64,000 nt of DNA from the NCBI GenBank assembly GCA_036560445.1, contig DATBRG010000035.1, forward strand, positions 1 to 64,000, written 5' to 3'. Origin of the DNA: DATBRG01 sp036560445 (GTDB lineage Bacteria > Pseudomonadota > Gammaproteobacteria > Burkholderiales > Methylophilaceae). Below are positions 41,400 through 50,253 of this stretch, one piece after another. Numbering within the stretch: position 1 is the first letter of the stretch; each line of letters begins with the position of its first letter. Below the pieces are notes generated by a model. It worked only from the letters and a program-made list of their open reading frames with translations, was not told where the DNA came from and did not search any database. The position numbers were made by a program, and so were the translations under genes.

Positions 41400-42569
41400 A
41401 TGGTAATGCAGTTCGTTAAAAAGGTGGGGCTCTGCTTCGTATTGGCAATGACTTCTTTTGCCGCGCATGCTGAATACGCATGGAACTTCCCTAAACCCGC
41501 CACGCCAATGGCGCTGGACACTTTGCATGTACACAACAAATTTATGGTCATCTGTATGGCCATTTTCCTGTTGGTACTTGCCATCATGATTTATTCGATC
41601 ATCACTCACCGTAAAGATCGTGGTCATAAGGCCTCTACCTTTACTGCCCCCAGTACCAAGTCGCAAGTGTTTTGGACCTTGGTGCCATTCGTCATCCTGC
41701 TCTACATTGACTTTATCCTGATGGGTATCCCGGCATACCACAGCGTTGTCATGATGGAAGACACAAAGAATGGCGCAGATATGGTAATCAAGATCACCGG
41801 TTCGCAATGGCGCTGGCAATACGAATACATGGATGGCGAAGCGCAAGGCATTAAATTCGTTAGTAATCTGACTACTCCGCAGGACCAGATTGATAACAAG
41901 GCTGAAAAAGGCGAACACTATCTGCTGGAAGTAGATAACCATCTGGTGTTACCAGTGGGCCTGAAAGTACGTGTGTTACTGACCTCTAACGATGTGATTC
42001 ACAACTGGTGGGTGCCACAATTTGGTTCGGCGCGTGATGCGATCCCTGGGTTTCTGCGGGAAACATGGGTGAAAATTGATGAGCCTGGCACTTTCCGTGG
42101 TCAGTGCAAGGAGTTATGTGGCAAGGGCCATGGTTTTATGCCGGTCGTTGTTGATGGTGTGCAGCCGGCCGAATTCAAGACATGGGTAGCTGCCAAGAAG
42201 CAGGAGATGGCTGCTGCTTCTGCTGGGGCAGAGAAGGAATGGACCAAGGATGACTTGATTGCTCACGGCAAGGAAGTCTACGAGAAAAACTGTGCGGTTT
42301 GTCACCAGCTGACAGGGCTTGGTCTTCCACCCGCTTTCCCGGCGTTGAAGGGTAGTAAGATCGCTACCGGGCCGATTTTCGACAAGGATGGCAAGCTGGT
42401 GAAAGACGGTCATCTGGATCGAGTATTCAACGGTAAGAACGTCATGCCAGCATGGAAAACGATACTGAACGATACCGATATTGCATCAGTCATTACTTAT
42501 GAGCGTAATTCGTTTGGTAACGCCGTAGGCGACATGCTGCAACCAGCTCAAGTTAAAGCTCTGCGCTAA
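41400..42569 (+). CDS. coxB: cytochrome c oxidase subunit II with fused cytochrome c domain
   Basis: A 389-residue subunit II of an aa3-type oxidase. It has a signal segment, two membrane helices (about 45-70 and 90-112) and the CuA domain with the C-x3-C-x3-H-x2-M pattern in GQCKELCGKGHGFMPV. A C-terminal cytochrome c domain (about 285-385) has the haem site CAVCHQL and an axial-Met candidate in NVMPAW. The fused domain makes this a caa3-type enzyme, taking electrons from soluble c-type cytochromes. The start could be ATG 41400 or 41406. It leads the cox operon. Confidence 0.95.
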   Translation: MVMQFVKKVGLCFVLAMTSFAAHAEYAWNFPKPATPMALDTLHVHNKFMVICMAIFLLVLAIMIYSIITHRKDRGHKASTFTAPSTKSQVFWTLVPFVILLYIDFILMGIPAYHSVVMMEDTKNGADMVIKITGSQWRWQYEYMDGEAQGIKFVSNLTTPQDQIDNKAEKGEHYLLEVDNHLVLPVGLKVRVLLTSNDVIHNWWVPQFGSARDAIPGFLRETWVKIDEPGTFRGQCKELCGKGHGFMPVVVDGVQPAEFKTWVAAKKQEMAAASAGAEKEWTKDDLIAHGKEVYEKNCAVCHQLTGLGLPPAFPALKGSKIATGPIFDKDGKLVKDGHLDRVFNGKNVMPAWKTILNDTDIASVITYERNSFGNAVGDMLQPAQVKALR

Positions 42570-42593
42570 GACTATAGTTCTAAGGAGAATCAG

Positions 42594-44186
42594 ATGAGTA
42601 CTACAACCGCAGCACATCACGACGAACATCACGATCACCCGACAGGGATGATGCGTTGGTTCACTACTACTAACCATAAAGATATCGGCACGATGTATCT
42701 CACATTCGCGTTGATTATGTTCATGGTTGGCGGCGCTCTGATTATGGCCGTACGTGCCGAGCTGTTCCAGCCCGGCCTGCAGCTCATGAAGCCGGAGTTC
42801 TTTAACCAATTGATAGGCGTACACGCGCTGATCATGATTTTTATGGCGCTTATGCCTGCCGCGACCGGTTTTGCTAACTGGATGTTGCCGCTGCAGATTG
42901 GCGCGCCGGATATGGCGTTACCGCGGCTCAATAACTGGGGTTTCTGGCTACTGCCACCTGCTGCGATTTTATTAACTGCGCCATACCTCCTTGCATTATT
43001 TGGCATTGGTGATGGCGCACTGGCAACTGGGTGGACTTTCTATGCCCCGCTCTCAGTTCAAGGGGGTATCGGTGTCGACTTTGCGATTTTTGCGGTGCAC
43101 TTACTTGGTATCTCATCGGTGATGGGCTCGATTAACGTTATTGTGACCATCTTCAACATGCGCGCTCCTGGCATGACCATGATGAAACTGCCTATGTTTG
43201 CCTGGGGTTGGCTGATTACCGCTTTCTTGTTGATTGCTACCATCCCTGTACTGGCAGGCGCAGTGACCATGCTGCTGACAGATCGCCACTTTGGCACCCA
43301 TTTCTTTGATGCTGCTGGCGGCGGTGATCCTATCCTGTTCCAGCATCTGTTCTGGTTCTTTGGTCACCCAGAAGTTTACATTCTGCTGTTGCCAGTCTGG
43401 GGTTTCATGCCACAGATTCTGCAGACATTTGCACGTAAGCCTATGTACGGTTACAAAGCCCAGGTTTATTCACTGTGGGCGATTGGTACCCTGTCAGTCG
43501 TAGTGTGGGCACACCACTTTTTCACTATCGGTATGCCAGTTCCAGCACTGCTTTATTTCATGTACAGCACCATGGCGATTTCGCTACCTCTTGCAGTGCT
43601 TTTCTACTGTTGGATCGCAACCATCTGGAAAGGCTCAATGTCGTTTGAGACCCCTATGCTGTTCGCGATAGGCTGGATCATACTATTCGGTATCGGTGGC
43701 TTGACTGGCCTAGTACTGGCTGACGTGGCCGCGGATGCGCAATATCACCACACCTACTTTGTGGTGGCGCATTTCCACTACACACTGTTTGCAGGCGGCA
43801 TCATGGGTATCATGGCTGGGGTTTACTTCTGGCTGCCTAAGATGACTGGTCATATGTATAACGAGAAACTGGGCAAGCTGCATTTCTGGCTAACTGCAAT
43901 TTCGTTCAACCTGACCTTTATTCCGCAATTCTTCCTGGGCCTAGCCGGCATGCCGCGCCGCATCCCGGACTATGCGCTGCAATTTGCTGAATTCAATATG
44001 ATTTCATCTATAGCCGCATTTGTCCTTGGCCTGTCGCAATTGCTGTTCGTATACAACATCATTAGTTGTGCACGTGGTGGCAAGAAGGCAACGGATAAGG
44101 TTTGGGAAGGTGCTGACGGTCTGGAATGGACACTGCCATCACCACCGCCATACCATAGTTTTACCGAACAACCGGTAATCAAATAA
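42594..44186 (+). CDS. coxA: cytochrome c oxidase subunit I
   Basis: A 530-residue, twelve-helix haem-copper oxidase subunit. Present are HALIMIFMALMPA (low-spin haem His region), the WFFGHPEVYILLLPVWG motif with the CuB His-Tyr pair, WAHHFFTIGMP (CuB His-His), and the haem a3/a ligands in HHTYFVVAHFHYTLFAGG. The K-channel Lys lies in the KPMYGYKAQVYS region. It reduces oxygen to water with proton pumping. It is followed by a hairpin and a small assembly-type gene. Confidence 0.97.
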   Translation: MSTTTAAHHDEHHDHPTGMMRWFTTTNHKDIGTMYLTFALIMFMVGGALIMAVRAELFQPGLQLMKPEFFNQLIGVHALIMIFMALMPAATGFANWMLPLQIGAPDMALPRLNNWGFWLLPPAAILLTAPYLLALFGIGDGALATGWTFYAPLSVQGGIGVDFAIFAVHLLGISSVMGSINVIVTIFNMRAPGMTMMKLPMFAWGWLITAFLLIATIPVLAGAVTMLLTDRHFGTHFFDAAGGGDPILFQHLFWFFGHPEVYILLLPVWGFMPQILQTFARKPMYGYKAQVYSLWAIGTLSVVVWAHHFFTIGMPVPALLYFMYSTMAISLPLAVLFYCWIATIWKGSMSFETPMLFAIGWIILFGIGGLTGLVLADVAADAQYHHTYFVVAHFHYTLFAGGIMGIMAGVYFWLPKMTGHMYNEKLGKLHFWLTAISFNLTFIPQFFLGLAGMPRRIPDYALQFAEFNMISSIAAFVLGLSQLLFVYNIISCARGGKKATDKVWEGADGLEWTLPSPPPYHSFTEQPVIK

Positions 44187-44210
44187 ACGGTAGCTAAAAG
44201 TGAGGAAACG

Positions 44211-44236
44211 ATGGCCCGGTTTTGTTGCCGGGCCAT
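44211..44236 (+). repeat. perfect 9-bp hairpin in the cox operon
   Basis: ATGGCCCGG and CCGGGCCAT pair perfectly around an 8-nt loop, 24 bp after coxA. The 5' arm contains an ATG with GAGGAA directly upstream. No T-run follows. It is a likely mRNA processing or stability element, or a translation switch for the small gene. Confidence 0.6.
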
Positions 44237-44243
44237 ATATAAA

Positions 44244-44366
44244 ATGGATCAGGATCACAAGCCGGACGAAGCAAGGCGTAGTAAAAGTGTAAAGTTGGCG
44301 CTGTTTTTCGGAGCAATAGCGGTACTGTGGTACGTGGTCTCGATGATAGTTGTATGGACCCAGTAA
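44244..44366 (+). CDS. small single-helix protein between coxA and ctaG
   Basis: A 40-residue protein with a charged N-terminus (MDQDHKPDEARRSKSVK) and one membrane helix (LALFFGAIAVLWYVVSMIVVW). Betaproteobacterial cox operons often carry a small assembly-linked membrane protein in this position, and I assign it so on context. An in-frame ATG at 44211, which has a GAGGAA upstream, would add 11 residues but lies inside a hairpin; the start is therefore uncertain. It overlaps the ctaG start. Confidence 0.65.
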   Translation: MDQDHKPDEARRSKSVKLALFFGAIAVLWYVVSMIVVWTQ

Positions 44367-44902
44367 ACAGCACTGAAGAAAGACAAAAATCTAACAAGCG
44401 CCTGGGTTTAAAGTTACTTTGGGTAGTTGCTGCAGCATTGTTGTTTGCGTTTGCACTGGTGCCGATCTACAACGTGCTATGCAAAGTGACTGGGTTAAAT
44501 GGCAAGCCGGATGGTAAAGCGGCGTCTGCCATCACGAGGGTTGATAACACGCGCTGGGTAACAGTGCAGTTTACCAGTAGCGTGATGTCTGGCTTAGGGT
44601 GGGATTTTTACCCCAAGCAGCCAAGTATCAGGGTGCATCCTGGGCAGATCGAGACGGTGTCGTTTATCGCTAAAAATGTTACCAATGAAGCGGTAACAGG
44701 TCAGGCGGTACCAAGTATCAGTCCCGGTATGGCTTCGACGCACTTCAAGAAGATAGAGTGTTTTTGTTTCAGGAAACAGGAACTTAAGCCGGGTGAAACG
44801 AGGGAAATGCCGTTGCGTTTTTATGTGAGCCCGGATATGCCAAGAGATGTATCGGAAGTTACGCTGTCCTACACATTTTTTAATGTGAAGCCAGCGAATT
44901 AA
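44354..44902 (+). CDS. ctaG: cytochrome c oxidase assembly protein CtaG (Cox11)
   Basis: A 182-residue copper chaperone that inserts CuB into subunit I. It has one N-terminal membrane helix (WVVAAALLFAFALVPIYNVLCKVTG) and a periplasmic immunoglobulin-like domain. The copper-binding CFCFRKQ motif is present, as is the VQFTSSVMSGLGWDFYPKQ family block. ATG 44354 is the likely start and overlaps the small upstream gene by 13 bp; the frame opens at GTG 44327. Confidence 0.92.
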   Translation: MDPVNSTEERQKSNKRLGLKLLWVVAAALLFAFALVPIYNVLCKVTGLNGKPDGKAASAITRVDNTRWVTVQFTSSVMSGLGWDFYPKQPSIRVHPGQIETVSFIAKNVTNEAVTGQAVPSISPGMASTHFKKIECFCFRKQELKPGETREMPLRFYVSPDMPRDVSEVTLSYTFFNVKPAN

Positions 44903-44971
44903 GGGAGCTCACATACCGGCCTATCGGGTGTGAAGAAGCGAATAATTAAAACAGTACAGAGGAGTTGATGT

Positions 44972-45877
44972 ATGGCAACACATTCTCAAGACCACTATTT
45001 TGTACCTAACCCAGCTATCTACCCTGTCATTATTTCGACCGGGCTGTTATCGCTGGCTTCGGGCTTTATTTTGACTCTAGCCCAAGATAAGGACCAAAAG
45101 CTGGCTTATCTACACGGTCCAGGTAAATGGATGATGTTGCTTGGCGCCGCAATTATTATCGCCATGGTGTTCCGCTGGATGGGGAAGATCATCTCCGAAA
45201 ATCAGAGTGGAATGTACAAAAGTTGGGAAGACGGGTCTTTCCGCTGGGGGATGATAGTTTTCATTTGTTCGGAGGTGGCTTTCTTCGCGGCTTTCTTCGG
45301 CGCATTATTTTATGTACGTACGATTTCAGTACCTGAACTTGCGCATTTTGACCCACAATTTACCCCCTACAAGGACTTTCTCGGTACTTGGCCTTCTGCC
45401 GGCCCTGGTGGCTCTGTACTGGGTCATGATTTTGCCAAGCCGGGGTTTACGCCGATGGCAGCTTGGGGTATCCCGGCTATCAATACGCTGCTGTTATTGA
45501 GTTCGGGCGCTACGGTAACCTGGGCGCATTGGGGTTTGTTGAGGAATAATCGTAAACAGCTGATTATTGGGCTTTTCCTAACTATCGCGCTGGGTATGAC
45601 CTTCCTTGGTTTACAAGCCTTTGAATATCACCATGCCTATACTGAGCTTGGCCTTACGTTGGGCGCAGGTGTTTACGGCAGTACTTTTTTCATGCTGACA
45701 GGCTTTCATGGATTCCATGTAACACTTGGTACCATCATGCTGATTGTGATTTGGCTGCGTAGCATCAAGGGCCATTTCAATGCAGAACATCATTTTGGTT
45801 TTGAAGGAGTGGCTTGGTACTGGCACTTCGTCGACGTGGTCTGGCTGGGTTTATTCATATTCGTTTACTGGTTATAG
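44972..45877 (+). CDS. coxC: cytochrome c oxidase subunit III
   Basis: A 301-residue, seven-helix subunit III. Family blocks include HSQDHYFVPNPAIYPVI, SEVAFFAAFFGALFYVR, SSGATVTWAHWGLLRNNR, LGLQAFEYHHAYTELGL and HHFGFEGVAWYWHFVDVVWLGLFIFVYW. It stabilises proton pumping in the oxidase. GAGGAG precedes ATG 44972. A good terminator follows. Confidence 0.96.
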   Translation: MATHSQDHYFVPNPAIYPVIISTGLLSLASGFILTLAQDKDQKLAYLHGPGKWMMLLGAAIIIAMVFRWMGKIISENQSGMYKSWEDGSFRWGMIVFICSEVAFFAAFFGALFYVRTISVPELAHFDPQFTPYKDFLGTWPSAGPGGSVLGHDFAKPGFTPMAAWGIPAINTLLLLSSGATVTWAHWGLLRNNRKQLIIGLFLTIALGMTFLGLQAFEYHHAYTELGLTLGAGVYGSTFFMLTGFHGFHVTLGTIMLIVIWLRSIKGHFNAEHHFGFEGVAWYWHFVDVVWLGLFIFVYWL

Positions 45878-45890
45878 ACAGTAAAGAATT

Positions 45891-45916
45891 AAAGGCGGTG
45901 CGTGAGCATCGCCTTT
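45891..45916 (+). terminator. intrinsic terminator after coxC
   Basis: An 11-bp stem (AAAGGCGGTGC / GCATCGCCTTT, one G-U pair) with a GTGA loop is followed by T-runs. It should end the cox structural transcript, which here converges on the small DUF2909 gene. Confidence 0.82.
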
Positions 45917-45931
45917 TTTATTAGCAATGGC

Positions 45932-46135
45932 TTAAGGATGTGGCTGGCCGATTACCCCGGTATAAAACCCCAGCATGAGCAGCAGAAAAAGTATGAGAGA
46001 CAGAGATATACGGATAGTCAGCGCCTTAGCGGTTCTTTCCCCGGTACCTTTATCCTTGATCAGATAAAACAAAGCAGAAAACAAACTGCCTACGATGAGC
46101 AGCAACATGACGACAATGGCGACTTTAATCAGCAT
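45932..46135 (-). CDS. DUF2909 (twin transmembrane) protein
   Basis: A 67-residue protein with two membrane helices (VAIVVMLLLIVGSLFSALFYLI and IRISLSLILFLLLMLGFYTGVI) separated by the basic DKGTGERTAKAL loop. This matches the twin-TM DUF2909 proteins of betaproteobacterial cox clusters. ATG 46135 is chosen because AGGAAGG lies upstream; the open frame begins at 46192. It is antisense to the operon, between coxC and SURF1. Confidence 0.78.
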   Translation of the reverse strand: MLIKVAIVVMLLLIVGSLFSALFYLIKDKGTGERTAKALTIRISLSLILFLLLMLGFYTGVIGQPHP

Positions 46136-46177
46136 GATTTTGTACCTTCCTGTTAGTCCAATGATTATGCGTCTGGC

Positions 46178-46954
46178 ATGAGTTATTTGCAATTTCGATT
46201 GGCAAAATTACAATTGTTCGGCTATCTTTTTCGACCCTCCTGGTTAGGCACAGTAGTCACGATTTGCTGTATTCCGCTATTCATCAAACTAGGGCTCTGG
46301 CAGTATCACAAGGCTGAGCAGAAGCAGGCATTGCAAGCCATGTACGATACCTATGAGCATGCAGCCCCTGAACTCTTGCCAGCTGTGATTTCGCAACCGG
46401 AGGATTGGCGTTACAGGCAGATTAAAGTGGTTGGCGAATACGTGCCACGCTACCAGATTTTGCTCGATAACCAGGTGGAAAATGACCTGGTTGGCTACCA
46501 TGTGATCACGCCGCTGAAAATCCAGGATACGCAGCGTTTTATCCTGGTGGATAGGGGATGGGTAGCAGCCAAGGATAAACACACTGACCTGCCGGAGGTT
46601 GATACGCCGAAAGGTACTCAGGAGGTGATAGGCCAGGGCTGGTTACCATCGGCCAAGTTTTATACCTTGGAAGCGCCAGTACGGGATAAAGATTACACAG
46701 ATTGGCAGCCGGTATGGCAGAACATGGATATGGCGCAATACGCCAAATCTGTTCCGTTCGAGCTAGTGCCATTGGTCATTCGGCTTAATGCAGCGAGTAA
46801 TGCTGGTGGCTTTGTACGTGATTGGCAACGCCCCGATGACCGCATGACTACCAATATCGGCTATGCCTATCAATGGTTTGGCTTTGCAGTGGCGGCACTG
46901 GCTATTTATCTATTCATCAGTTTCAAAAAAGTAAGTATTAAAACGGAAGGTTAG
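46178..46954 (+). CDS. SURF1 family protein
   Basis: A 258-residue cytochrome oxidase assembly factor with the standard two-helix layout: helix 1 (about 23-42, WLGTVVTICCIPLFIKLGLWQ), a periplasmic domain with QIKVVGEYVPRYQILLDNQ and FILVDRGWV, and helix 2 (about 228-246). SURF1 aids haem a insertion into subunit I. It starts a second cox-assembly transcript (SURF1, SCO-like, ctaA, ctaB). Confidence 0.92.
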   Translation: MSYLQFRLAKLQLFGYLFRPSWLGTVVTICCIPLFIKLGLWQYHKAEQKQALQAMYDTYEHAAPELLPAVISQPEDWRYRQIKVVGEYVPRYQILLDNQVENDLVGYHVITPLKIQDTQRFILVDRGWVAAKDKHTDLPEVDTPKGTQEVIGQGWLPSAKFYTLEAPVRDKDYTDWQPVWQNMDMAQYAKSVPFELVPLVIRLNAASNAGGFVRDWQRPDDRMTTNIGYAYQWFGFAVAALAIYLFISFKKVSIKTEG

Positions 46955-46962
46955 GACGACAA

Positions 46963-47583
46963 GTGCAGAATGATTCATTAACTTCCGATAATAATAAAGA
47001 GTCGAATAAGCCTCGTGGCCGGGGGATGCTTTTGTTGATGTTTTTATTCTTTGCCCTGCCCTTGTTGCTGGTAGTGGCGATGCATAAGTATGACTGGCAC
47101 CCCCAAGGCAGCAGTCGCGGCGAACTTATCTCGCCAGCAAGGCCGCTGCAGATGCCGCCACAGCTGCTTGATTCCCACGGTGCTAAAGTCGGGCAGGAGC
47201 TATGGCGCGACAAATGGAGCATGGTGTACATCGCCAACGATTGCCAGCAGGCTTGCACTACGCGCCTGCATAGTATGCGTCAGCTACATGCCTCACTGGC
47301 CAAGGATATCAGCCGCGTGCAGCGTGTACTGCTGACACCTTCTAGCAATCTTGAGAGCATACAAAAACAATACCCTGACTTGGTCATTCTCAATCAACCT
47401 TCGGCAGAGCTGGCTAGCCTGCGCCAGCAGTTTGATCTAGCTAACGCTCCGGCCGGGAACGAAGACCGGGTCTATCTGATAGACCCGCTGGGGAATTTAA
47501 TGATGAATTTTCCAGCCACTATTTCTGATGCGGATGTCCGTAAAGATTTAATCCAGCTCTTGGCATATGCGTGGGCAGGTTGA
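46963..47583 (+). CDS. SCO1-like membrane-anchored thioredoxin-fold protein
   Basis: A 206-residue protein with one N-terminal helix (about 20-40, LLLMFLFFALPLLLVVAMH) and a periplasmic thioredoxin-like domain. The sequence NDCQQACTTRLHSMRQ provides a CxxxC pair as in SCO copper chaperones, and LTPSSNLESIQKQYPDLVIL and VYLIDPLGNLMMNFP match the fold. A His late in the domain, expected as third copper ligand, is not obvious. The start is GTG 46963. The stop overlaps the frame of ctaA. Confidence 0.78.
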   Translation: MQNDSLTSDNNKESNKPRGRGMLLLMFLFFALPLLLVVAMHKYDWHPQGSSRGELISPARPLQMPPQLLDSHGAKVGQELWRDKWSMVYIANDCQQACTTRLHSMRQLHASLAKDISRVQRVLLTPSSNLESIQKQYPDLVILNQPSAELASLRQQFDLANAPAGNEDRVYLIDPLGNLMMNFPATISDADVRKDLIQLLAYAWAG

Positions 47584-47584
47584 T

Positions 47585-48583
47585 ATGAGAACGTCCTCAA
47601 TCTGGTTTAGAAGGCTCGCGCTGCTTGGTGCTGTGCTTGCACTTTGCGTAGTAGTACTGGGTGCTTATGTACGTTTATCCGATGCCGGATTAGGCTGCCC
47701 GGATTGGCCGGGCTGCTACGGGCAACTGACCGTACCGCATAGTGCGGCTGCATTGGAGCATGCCCAGTCGGCATTCCCGGATAAACCGGTACTAGCCCAC
47801 AAAGCCTTCAAGGAGATGCTGCATCGCTATCTTGCGGGCACATTAGGCTTACTGATACTCGGCCTATTTGTACTGGGCTGGCGTGCTCGCCATGCACTAA
47901 GGGTATCGCCCTGGCTACCCACGATATTGTTGGGCCTGGTAGTGTTTCAGGCCATGCTTGGAATGTGGACAGTGACCTTGCTACTTAAACCTGTGGTGGT
48001 AACTGCACACCTGCTCGGTGGTATGACTACGCTGGCTTTACTAGTGTGGATAGCCCACCGCCATTGGGGTGTGGCATCAAGGAGATTTCTGCCATCAGCA
48101 ACTACGCGTTTCTGGGTACGTGGAGCGTTGGTAATCATACTTCTACAGATATTTCTTGGCGGTTGGACTAGTTCTAATTATGCCGCGCTAGCCTGTCTTG
48201 ATTTCCCTACCTGTAATGGGGCCTGGTTGCCGGAAATGGATTTCGCCAATGGCTATCATTTTATACGTGAACTAGGGCAGGGCGCAGATGGTAATCCGCT
48301 ACAGCTATCGGCACTGACAGCTATTCAATGGACACATCGAATTGGTGCACTGGTCGTCCTGCTTTATTTGAGCTGGCTGGTATGGAGTGTGATGAAGCGT
48401 GAACAACTCAAGGCCGTTGGCACGGTTATGCTCATTGTGCTTCTGGCTCAGCTCGGTTTGGGCATGGCTAATTTGCTATTACAGCTTCCACTTGTGCTGG
48501 CAGTAGCGCACAATCTGGGTGCGGCTTTGCTTTTAATTACGGTAGTTATACTCAATTCGAAAATCACAGAATTAGCAAAATAG
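47585..48583 (+). CDS. ctaA: haem A synthase CtaA (COX15)
   Basis: A 332-residue, eight-helix enzyme that oxidises the C8 methyl of haem O to make haem A. Family motifs include YVRLSDAGLGCPDWPGCYG, HRYLAGTLGLLILGLFV, VTAHLLGGMTTLALLVW, GWTSSNYAALACLDFPTCNGAWLPE and HRIGALVVLLYLSW, with conserved His for haem. The start may be ATG 47567 or 47585. ctaB begins 12 bp after the stop. Confidence 0.94.
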   Translation: MRTSSIWFRRLALLGAVLALCVVVLGAYVRLSDAGLGCPDWPGCYGQLTVPHSAAALEHAQSAFPDKPVLAHKAFKEMLHRYLAGTLGLLILGLFVLGWRARHALRVSPWLPTILLGLVVFQAMLGMWTVTLLLKPVVVTAHLLGGMTTLALLVWIAHRHWGVASRRFLPSATTRFWVRGALVIILLQIFLGGWTSSNYAALACLDFPTCNGAWLPEMDFANGYHFIRELGQGADGNPLQLSALTAIQWTHRIGALVVLLYLSWLVWSVMKREQLKAVGTVMLIVLLAQLGLGMANLLLQLPLVLAVAHNLGAALLLITVVILNSKITELAK

Positions 48584-48595
48584 GGGAGGCGTTTT

Positions 48596-49495
48596 ATGGG
48601 TGCTGCAACAATGGCAAATCTGCAACGTATCAGTCTTGGCTTTCAGAATTTTCTGGCGCTGTGCAAACCGCGTGTCACATCCTTAATCGTGTTTACCGCC
48701 ATGATCGGTATGTTCCTCGCCACACCCCATATGGTACCGTTAGGCCTGTTGTTGGCCGCCACTGCTGGTATCGGCATGGCATCCGGTGCAGCCGCTGCTT
48801 TCAACTGCCTCATCGAGCAAAGGCTTGACGCCAACATGGCCCGTACGCGTGGCCGACCTTTACCAACCGGCCAAGTTACTTCGGGCCAAACTATCCTATT
48901 CGCATCATTTATCGGTAGCTTGGGCCTGGTAATTCTTTATGTCTGGGTTAACCCACTTACCATGTGGCTTACACTCGCCACCTTTGTTGGCTATGCCATC
49001 ATTTACACTATCTTTCTAAAACCAGCCACACCACTCAATATCGTCATTGGCGGCGCTTCTGGCGCTATGCCGCCGATACTGGGCTGGGCTGCAGTAAATA
49101 ACGTGGTCGGGCCTGAGTCGCTCATACTTTTCCTGATTATTTTTGCCTGGACGCCGCCACACTTCTGGGCGCTGGCACTTTACAGGCGCAATGAATACGC
49201 CAAAATTGGTATGCCGATGTTACCGGTGACTCACGGCGAAGCCTTTACCCTGTTACACATACTGCTTTACACCATTATCCTGGTCGCAGTCTCACTGATG
49301 CCATATGGCCTGGGCATGAGCGGCGTTTTCTACATGATTTCTGCGCTGATACTTAACGGTATCTTCATGGCTTACGTCATCGGGCTTTACCGCAAATATT
49401 CTGATGAACTTGCGCGCCGCACTTTCCGTTATTCAATTATGTATCTGACGTTGCTTTTCGCAGCGCTGTTGGTAGACCATTATTTGCTGAAGTAA
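48596..49495 (+). CDS. ctaB: protohaem IX farnesyltransferase CtaB (CyoE)
   Basis: A 299-residue UbiA-superfamily prenyltransferase that attaches farnesyl to protohaem to give haem O, the substrate of CtaA. It has about nine membrane helices. Motifs: LCKPRVTSLIVFTAMIGMFL, the Asp-rich FNCLIEQRLDANMARTRGRPLP, and FAWTPPHFWALALYRRNEYAKIGMPMLPVTHG. GGGAGG precedes ATG 48596. It ends the assembly operon, next to tRNA-Arg on the opposite strand. Confidence 0.96.
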   Translation: MGAATMANLQRISLGFQNFLALCKPRVTSLIVFTAMIGMFLATPHMVPLGLLLAATAGIGMASGAAAAFNCLIEQRLDANMARTRGRPLPTGQVTSGQTILFASFIGSLGLVILYVWVNPLTMWLTLATFVGYAIIYTIFLKPATPLNIVIGGASGAMPPILGWAAVNNVVGPESLILFLIIFAWTPPHFWALALYRRNEYAKIGMPMLPVTHGEAFTLLHILLYTIILVAVSLMPYGLGMSGVFYMISALILNGIFMAYVIGLYRKYSDELARRTFRYSIMYLTLLFAALLVDHYLLK

Positions 49496-49496
49496 T

Positions 49497-49573
49497 TGGC
49501 GCGCCCGACAGGAGTCGAACCTGTGACCTTTGGCTTCGGAAACCAACACTCTATCCAACTGAGCTACGGGCGC
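49497..49573 (-). tRNA. tRNA-Arg (CCG)
   Basis: On the minus strand the acceptor arms GCGCCCG / CGGGCGC pair fully, with discriminator G and encoded CCA. The D-arm has AGCTCAGTTGGATAGAG. The anticodon stem TTGGT / GCCAA (one T-G pair) encloses the loop TTCCGAA, giving anticodon CCG for CGG codons. The T-arm has GGTTCGACTCC. A TATAAT-like box (49592-49597, minus) lies upstream. Confidence 0.96.
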
Positions 49574-49619
49574 GTATCGAATTAGGTGCTGATTATAGCA
49601 AACGAGGTGGGCTTGTGCT

Positions 49620-49647
49620 TTTACCGGACAGGGCTTGCCAGTATAAT
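49620..49647 (+). promoter_or_regulatory. possible promoter of the cytochrome c5-like gene
   Basis: TTTACC (49620-49625), a 16-bp spacer and TATAAT (49642-49647) precede the ATG at 49681 by 33 bp. The -10 match is perfect and the -35 moderate. Confidence 0.45.
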
Positions 49648-49680
49648 CCACATATTTAGCGCGCTTTTAGGACTTGCTTC

Positions 49681-50187
49681 ATGAGTGAACAACATCACGA
49701 TTTCCCAAAAACCACAGTTTCTCAGGTCATCTTGGCCACTCTTGGTGGTTTGATTGCACCTCTGCTGGTGATTTTTCTTGTCATTAAATTACTGATGGGG
49801 ATACAGGCCACACATATTGATGACGCAGATGCAGCAATCGCCGCTGCGACTGTTGCCGAACGCATCAAGCCTGTTGCGGTTGTAGATGTTGCTGCTGTTG
49901 AGCGTGGCCCTCATGTCGATAAAACTGGTGAAGAAGTGGTCACGGCTGTTTGCTCAGCATGCCATGCAGTTGGCGCCTTGGGTTCCCCCAAGATTGGCGA
50001 TAAGGCTGCTTGGGGGCCGCGTATCAAGCAGGGCTACCAGACTTTGATTCAACATGCTTTGGCTGGTATACGGCAGATGCCTTCACGTGGTGGGAATCCT
50101 GACCTTACCGATGGCGAGATAGCGAATGCAGTGGCCTATATGGCAAACAAGGGTGGCGCGAATTTCACCCCACCTGCTGCCAAGTAA
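49681..50187 (+). CDS. cytochrome c5-like membrane-anchored monohaem protein
   Basis: A 168-residue protein with one N-terminal membrane helix (VILATLGGLIAPLLVIFLVIKLLMG) and a C-terminal haem domain (about 80-160). The haem site is CSACHAVGALGSPKIGD and the axial Met is in IRQMPSRGGNPDLTD, as in cytochrome c5. It is a probable electron donor, plausibly to the caa3 oxidase encoded nearby. A terminator follows. Confidence 0.9.
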   Translation: MSEQHHDFPKTTVSQVILATLGGLIAPLLVIFLVIKLLMGIQATHIDDADAAIAAATVAERIKPVAVVDVAAVERGPHVDKTGEEVVTAVCSACHAVGALGSPKIGDKAAWGPRIKQGYQTLIQHALAGIRQMPSRGGNPDLTDGEIANAVAYMANKGGANFTPPAAK

Positions 50188-50203
50188 ACAGATGACTCAA
50201 CTT

Positions 50204-50238
50204 AAAGCCAACCCATTGTATTTACGGGTTGGCTTTTT
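50204..50238 (+). terminator. intrinsic terminator
   Basis: An 11-bp stem (AAAGCCAACCC / GGGTTGGCTTT) around an 11-nt loop with a T-run follows the cytochrome gene and precedes apaH. Confidence 0.85.
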
Positions 50239-50253
50239 CATTTCTAATAGCTG

